Shown piece by piece: positions 58,717 through 64,000 of a stretch of 64,000 bases of DNA. Position numbers and translations under genes: made by a program. This DNA comes from Apostichopus japonicus (lineage: Eukaryota > Echinodermata > Holothuroidea > Aspidochirotida > Stichopodidae): assembly GCF_037975245.1 (NCBI RefSeq), contig NC_092562.1:16300521-16364520 (forward strand). Direction: 5' to 3'. Position 1 is the stretch's first letter, and the number at the start of each line of letters is the position of its first letter. The notes beneath the pieces were generated by a model. The model worked only from the letters and a program-made list of their open reading frames with translations. It made no database searches and had not been told where the DNA came from.

Positions 58717-61700
58717 ATGGATGTGAGGGTATCTTTTGCCGAGCTTTCCAAGACATATGATGAGCTGCCTATGTTTCCTGTCTTTGATATTGCTCATTAT
58801 ATTCTCATGATATTACAGCTAAGGAATGATGCCGGTGTAGGTAAGTAACAGTATTGGCTTTTATTTTACGATGGGGAAGGAGAGGTTGGAAAGGTGAAAA
58901 TGAAGTCCCAAAGAGTAACAGAGATTGGAAGCAATAAGAACTGTGGCAAGTTTTATATTATTCTATTGATCATTCAGTATAGTGTTCATTTTTGTAGTAA
59001 ATTTTGTGTGTTTTTAAACCAATGTTCTTTTTTCAGTTGCATGTGCAAAGCCATGATGCAAAATATAGTTTAGAACTGTTCTGCACAAGATATACCCTGC
59101 TCTTTGGTTTAGGGTCTTCTTAACATACTAGTCAATTCTTAGGACATGTTGACCTTAAATCTGATATTGCAGTATTTCAACTCCCCAAAAAAGAAAAAAA
59201 GGTGAAAACTAGGGCAGATCATTGGATGCCATACAGTTAAGACTCATTCCTGTTGTTGCAAACTGTGGATTACATTCTCCCAATCTCCCAATGTTAATCA
59301 CTTGCTGATAACTACATATAATTCTTTTATTAAGGATTATTCAATAATTATCTGTCATTCTGTGGTCATATAAGCACTCCTTTTTTAAATTCTGTTGATT
59401 GGTTATAATATTAATTGTGCCAAATTATCAAGGTTACCTGACTTATTTAGAAGGAAAATATTTAATTTTTCATTACCTCTATGAATTCAAGATCATGATG
59501 GATTTTTTTACTTTTTTTTTTTTATATATTTTTTTATTCAAGGTGCTGAAGCTTTGGCAGAGAGTAATGCCCTTGCTTGCTGGCTTTGTGGAATGTTGTC
59601 CTGTTTTGGCGGCAAAATTGTGGCAAATTTCCTCCTTGGTCAACCAGTCATTGCTGCTTTCAATTCGACAAAGCACATCATTACTGCAACCATTGTGTGG
59701 TACGATTTCATTGTTTTAGGTTCTGTCACCAGCTTTGCTTATTTACCTGTTCTACCCTCTTCTCCTTATGTTGTTACTGTTTTTGACACCAACAAACCCT
59801 CCCCCCACCTTAATCCCAACCCATCTCACATGATCATTTTTGTAATGTGAACTGTAATGGCTATTCTGTACTTTTGCTTCAAATGCATCACGCCTGTTCT
59901 AAAGCCTCACTTTCTGCCCCATACTGTTAGTAGCAAAGAATAGTATATTTTACCGCATGTAAGGTCATTAAAGTGAATTGCAGAGTTCCAGACGCATTCC
60001 AAAGCACATATGTAGACTGACCTGTAGTACGTACAAATACAAGCCATCATTTTGCGAAGATACTGCTAAGAATTTTGCCCAGAGTTTCTTCAAATGTCAA
60101 TATATGAACAATGTAGATTTACATGTTGTTAACAGCTTACAGTTTAAGCAAGATATGTAGATAGTAGAGAAATTTATACAATTATCCGTAAAATTGGCCT
60201 GTTCTAAGTCTGATTGTGGGTCCTAATCGAACCCACAATGCACTACTATTCATCTCCCCTGTTTGTCATTCTCTTTTCCCTATTGTTTGGCAGTAAGTGA
60301 GCCATGTACTGTTGGGTGTATGGAAGATTTATATGAGTGATTAGAAATTCTCAAACCAAGGAGAAACATTTCCAGATATCATTTGTGTCCACCAATGTCT
60401 TAAATTAGGTACACGAATGATGTAGTCAGGATTGCTGTTCAGCGATTGTTACATCTCTTGGCAGGTACCTCATGTTCTACTCACCTTGGGATGTTTGCTA
60501 TCGGCTCATCTCAACCAAGCTTGGAAAATTGTTGGTCTACCCAATCAAAGAATTCTCAAGAGCTAAGAAGGTTGCCTCTGGAGTGGCTCAAGCAGCTGTC
60601 GTCTACCCTCAGGGATTTGCAGTGATGATCATAATTGGTGCTGTCAAAGGTAAAAATTGTCAGTCTTTAATGTATTTGAGGAAATTCTTCCAGCTATTTT
60701 GCTCTGGTAGAAAAACCTGATTTAATATTTGCCTTCAGTTTGGATAAATTTATAACAGAGTTTTTTTTTTGTTTAGTATTGTCACAAGGATTTTAAAAGA
60801 TTCGTCTCCGCGGGACGCAACGTCTTAAAAATGGTTGCGTCCGCTCAGAAAAACTTGCGTCCCTCCAGTCCTCCATGAAAACCGGCACTTTAAAATACCT
60901 GAGCTACAGGAATGCACAATACTTAGTTATAATGACCCCTGACAAACATTGGCTTGTGTGCCACAGATGCCTATAGTGTCTATAACTGTGCACGACTAAA
61001 AAACAAAACAAATGATGAAAACATCTAGTATACAACAACAAAATTACCGTCAAATTCTGAAACGGGAGATTTTGCCTGATTACCATATATGCTGGCCTAG
61101 GCATCATGCAGTACACAATTCTGTACGGGGCATGCAACTCCTTTACATAGCATCTATGGAAATTTTATAGGCTATGGATACGCTGTGAATGTCCAAAACT
61201 AATGTAAAATAAAACTAGATCCTAGAGAGAAAATGCAAGAATAAGAATTCCAAACTCTAATTGAGGCCTTTTATTGATGGAGAACGTATTACGTATAGAT
61301 CTCGACTACACAAGAACACGCCCCTAAATGGGCCTAGTACTTGCTCACTACATTTATGAATCCCTGCCGTAAGTTACCATCAACATTTACCCAAAGCAAT
61401 TTTAGTGTTAAGTTATATTGAAAGTTGAACATATTTTTCCATTTTCCCCAACCGCTATAGGCAAGTCGGCCTAACCCAAAACAGTTCCGCCCCTTTTCCC
61501 ATTACAGTATGTAAATAACTTTTTACGCAATGTGGATTGAAAGCTCAAGCGCCAATGGCTACTTTTGACGTACTGTAGGTACGCACTATATAGTTAAAAA
61601 AATTTAACTGAAGCCTGTGGTCAATGGGATCGCAAAAATTGATGCAACTTTGCGGTGAAGAAATTACTGTGTTATGAATGCTCATTTTACTTTAGCAACT

Positions 61701-63286
61701 CTCAATGCGGAGAGATCAAACATACAGTGAGATGAAAAATAGTTTTAAGTATCAGAGATGTTTCTTCCCACACATAAAGTGTCTAAACTCATAACATTTT
61801 GTGATCAAAACATGATTCAAATAACATGACATTCTTAGAAACAATTCAGCTACAACTTCCTACCATGAGCGCCTCATGTGGAAATATTTTTCAACATGGT
61901 CTAACGTTATGACATTTGAGTGCACATACATGATAGCCTATAGCACAAACTTCGCTATATTTACACAGGGGACAGTAACGTTACAAGTAGTTGCATTTAA
62001 ACAGCATACTTTCATTGAGCACTATACATGCAAGAATGTTTGCAGACAATGGTAAGGGTCTATTAGCCAATCAGATCACAGGAAATTTGGAAATGCATCA
62101 TTGACTACTTTCAGCTTGAAAATCTTTGTAAAAGGAGTGTTTTAAACTAATTTTTGGCTTAATTGTTATGACTTATTTGTTTCCAAACAAATTCAATCAT
62201 CTGTGAAAAGGATTGAAAGAAATTTTGCTTCTTTTGAGAAGTTGTGAGTTTTTGATTAGGAAAAGATAGAAAGATAATCATTCAAAAAAGGTGTTTATTA
62301 TGCTTTTCATAGGCCTGGTTGTGAGTGTGTGTACGTAGGGTCTGTTTCCCCCCCCCCCCCCACAAAAAAAATGAAGGTTTGCGTCGCTGGCTGAAAGATT
62401 GCGTCCCAGACGCAGAAGCCTGCGTTCATGACAATGCTGTTTGTGTAAACTGACGTAAAAATGGTAATATCTGATAGTGTGAAGTACAATAAACTGGTTG
62501 GTTAGTATTGCAATTCATGATATTTACTTTTCTCAGATGAAAGGACAAATGTCTAAATTCAACCCCTGTTTGTTTCTTGTCGGTCAATTCACAATCCGCT
62601 CTAATCATACTCTGGTAAAAGTATGCATTTTACTTTGAGTTTATACCACATGAAGTCCACATCACCTCATAGCCCTTCCCTAACTAAAAAAATATATTTC
62701 ATGTTTGTTGGACTACACCTTGAGAACCCAGTTTTCTATACTTTTGGGAAATGTCTGTCATGTCCTCAAATAATCTGGGTTTGCTTTCAAGATTGTTGAA
62801 ACAGGTACTTAGTTGGTTTTCTATCAAAAGGGAAGTTTTTTTTGTAAGATATGTATGAGTGAATGATTAAACTTTAAAAAAACTTTTATAAAAACTGGTT
62901 TCTCCTTGGAAATCCTACAGGAAATTAGTAACTTGGTTGTCTGACAAGAAATTTTGTTGTTTCAGATTATCTGAAAACCTTGCAAAATTAGCCATGAGGA
63001 GTTGAGCCCCTTACTTATATTTGGTACTGCATGTGTTTATGTTCTTCATTCATTGCGATGACACAAAATCGTTTACATGTATGTACAAGTAACGTTCAAG
63101 TGCCATAAGATATCTTGAAACTTTTATGGAAATGTTACAAATGAAGTTGTCTTTGTCGGTAGGCTAAAATATTCATCAATTCTGTGTCCTTTCCTCAGGA
63201 ACTGGTAGTCTGTTCATCAGAAATGTAGAGAGGCTACTCAGGGGAGTTTGGACCCCAACATCGAATGAAATTATGTCACCCTCTGC
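58717..63286 (+). CDS. TMEM38: TRIC trimeric intracellular cation channel (TMEM38), 3' partial
   Basis: Predicted ER/SR monovalent cation (K+) channel that gives counter-ion flow during calcium release. Exons: 58717-58840, 59543-59699, 60465-60649 and 63199-63286; phases 1, 2, 1, 2 are consistent and the gene continues beyond the window. Family landmarks: LPMFPVFDIAHYILMILQL (helix 1), ACWLCGMLSCFGGKIVANFLLGQP (helix 2 with glycines), IVWYLMFYSPWDVCYRL, YPIKEFSRAKKVASGV (equivalent of the conserved basic KEV-x-R lipid-binding segment), and RNVERLLRGVWTPTSNEI (near-invariant LLRGVWxPxxNE motif). ATG 58717 fits the usual N-terminus; an AG at 58697-58698 suggests a preceding 5' UTR exon. The last helices and C-terminus are missing. 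Whether it is TMEM38A or B cannot be decided; invertebrates often have one gene. Confidence 0.9.
60800..61500 (+). repeat. Interspersed repeat, copy 2
   Basis: Copy of 36430-37250 in TRIC intron 3. The left edge has GCGTCC / GGGACGCAA words; similar words in inverse occur at 62378-62425 (GATTGCGTCCCAGACGCAGA), so the full element may extend to about 62425 with inverted ends. Confidence 0.5.
61501..63198 (+). other. Rest of TRIC intron 3
   Basis: No gene seen. Contains a C-run followed by an A-run near 62348-62370. Confidence 0.4.
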
Positions 63287-64000
63287 GTAAGTTTTTCATT
63301 TTCCAAACTAAGTTTTTCATGCTCTCTTTTTCCGATCTGTTTTCAAAGTGTTTGTAAAATATCTTCTGAAATTTTCAACATTAGGATAAAAAATTGTTAA
63401 GTTTTAAATTTAGGAATTGAATGGACTATACAAATCAGCATTCATTTTAGTGCCTTTTGTTTGGCTGTCTTTTATCGGCAATCAGTCATGTCAGAGATGG
63501 TTTAGGAGAAAGTCAAAATGTGTGTTAGACTCTTAAAGCATGTAATGAAATAAGGTCTTTTACAAACCTCAATTGTACCTACTGTGGTCATAAGTATGCA
63601 GAACTAGTAAATTTGGTATCTCCAGGAATAATGCATTCCAACAATGTCTCTTCATAAAAAATTTGGTCTTGCTTTATTTCATATTCTTGGCACAAACAAT
63701 TTTGGTTGGCCATAGTATGAAGCCTAGCCTGTTAGAGAATTTCTGATGATGATTCTTAGCAAAGCTGTTGTAGCTTAGTTTATTGAATTTTTCCAGTGGT
63801 AAGCCTAATGTTAGATCTAGTTGTACAAGTCACTCCAGACCATCACCCTCTTCCAAGTAAACTGAAGTATGACAATTGAACGCTTCAGCCGTTAAAGGAA
63901 TTTTGCTAGTCCTTTTAAGATCATATTCAAGGCCTAAGACATAACTGTATCACAAATGACTGACGTAAAAAATGAACTAACAAACTCCCAAGTGATCCGA
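63287..64000 (+). other. TRIC intron 4, to the window edge
   Basis: Donor GTAAGT at 63287. No further exon recognised before the edge. Confidence 0.5.

Overview
This 64 kb window is AT-rich nuclear DNA from an animal. Every gene seen is on the + strand and is broken into many short exons with GT-AG introns. The introns and spacers are full of small DNA transposons, LINE fragments, tRNA-derived SINEs, (TA)n and (GAT)n arrays and poly-G/poly-C tracts. The gene families and repeat types suggest an invertebrate deuterostome, with an echinoderm as the most plausible guess. The species cannot be fixed from the sequence alone.

Region 1 (1-32883) holds one large receptor gene that runs in from the left edge. 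I could join 29 exons in phase (4170 nt, 1389 residues plus stop). In order they encode an Ig-like domain ending in a Tie-type linker, five EGF-like modules, another Ig-like domain, two fibronectin type III domains, one membrane helix, a tyrosine-rich juxtamembrane segment and two tandem protein tyrosine phosphatase (PTP) domains. The outside looks like the angiopoietin receptor Tie; the inside is a receptor phosphatase rather than a kinase. Both PTP domains have lost the WPD aspartate and the P-loop arginine, so the whole receptor is predicted to be a pseudophosphatase. This is the most interesting object in the window.

Region 2 (32884-42919) is repeat-rich spacer containing the 3' part of a small gene (38241-40990) with a CARF/ALS2CR8-like domain, probably a DNA-binding protein. 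Region 3 (42924-54547) is a complete 13-exon FGGY carbohydrate kinase gene (559 aa), orthologous to human FGGY. The start of its exon 8 has been amplified as a tandem array of about 96 bp in the preceding intron. Region 4 (58717-63286 and beyond the right edge) is the 5' part of a TRIC (TMEM38) trimeric cation channel gene.

The four genes share no evident pathway; they are neighbours rather than a cluster. Several mobile elements can be delimited exactly by terminal inverted repeats and target-site duplications. They include three hAT-like elements with perfect 8-bp duplications, a TTAA-flanked piggyBac-like pair, and a possible MULE-like element carrying telomere-type CCCTAA repeats. Exon joins were made by eye from splice signals, phase and protein similarity, so individual boundaries could be off by a few bases.
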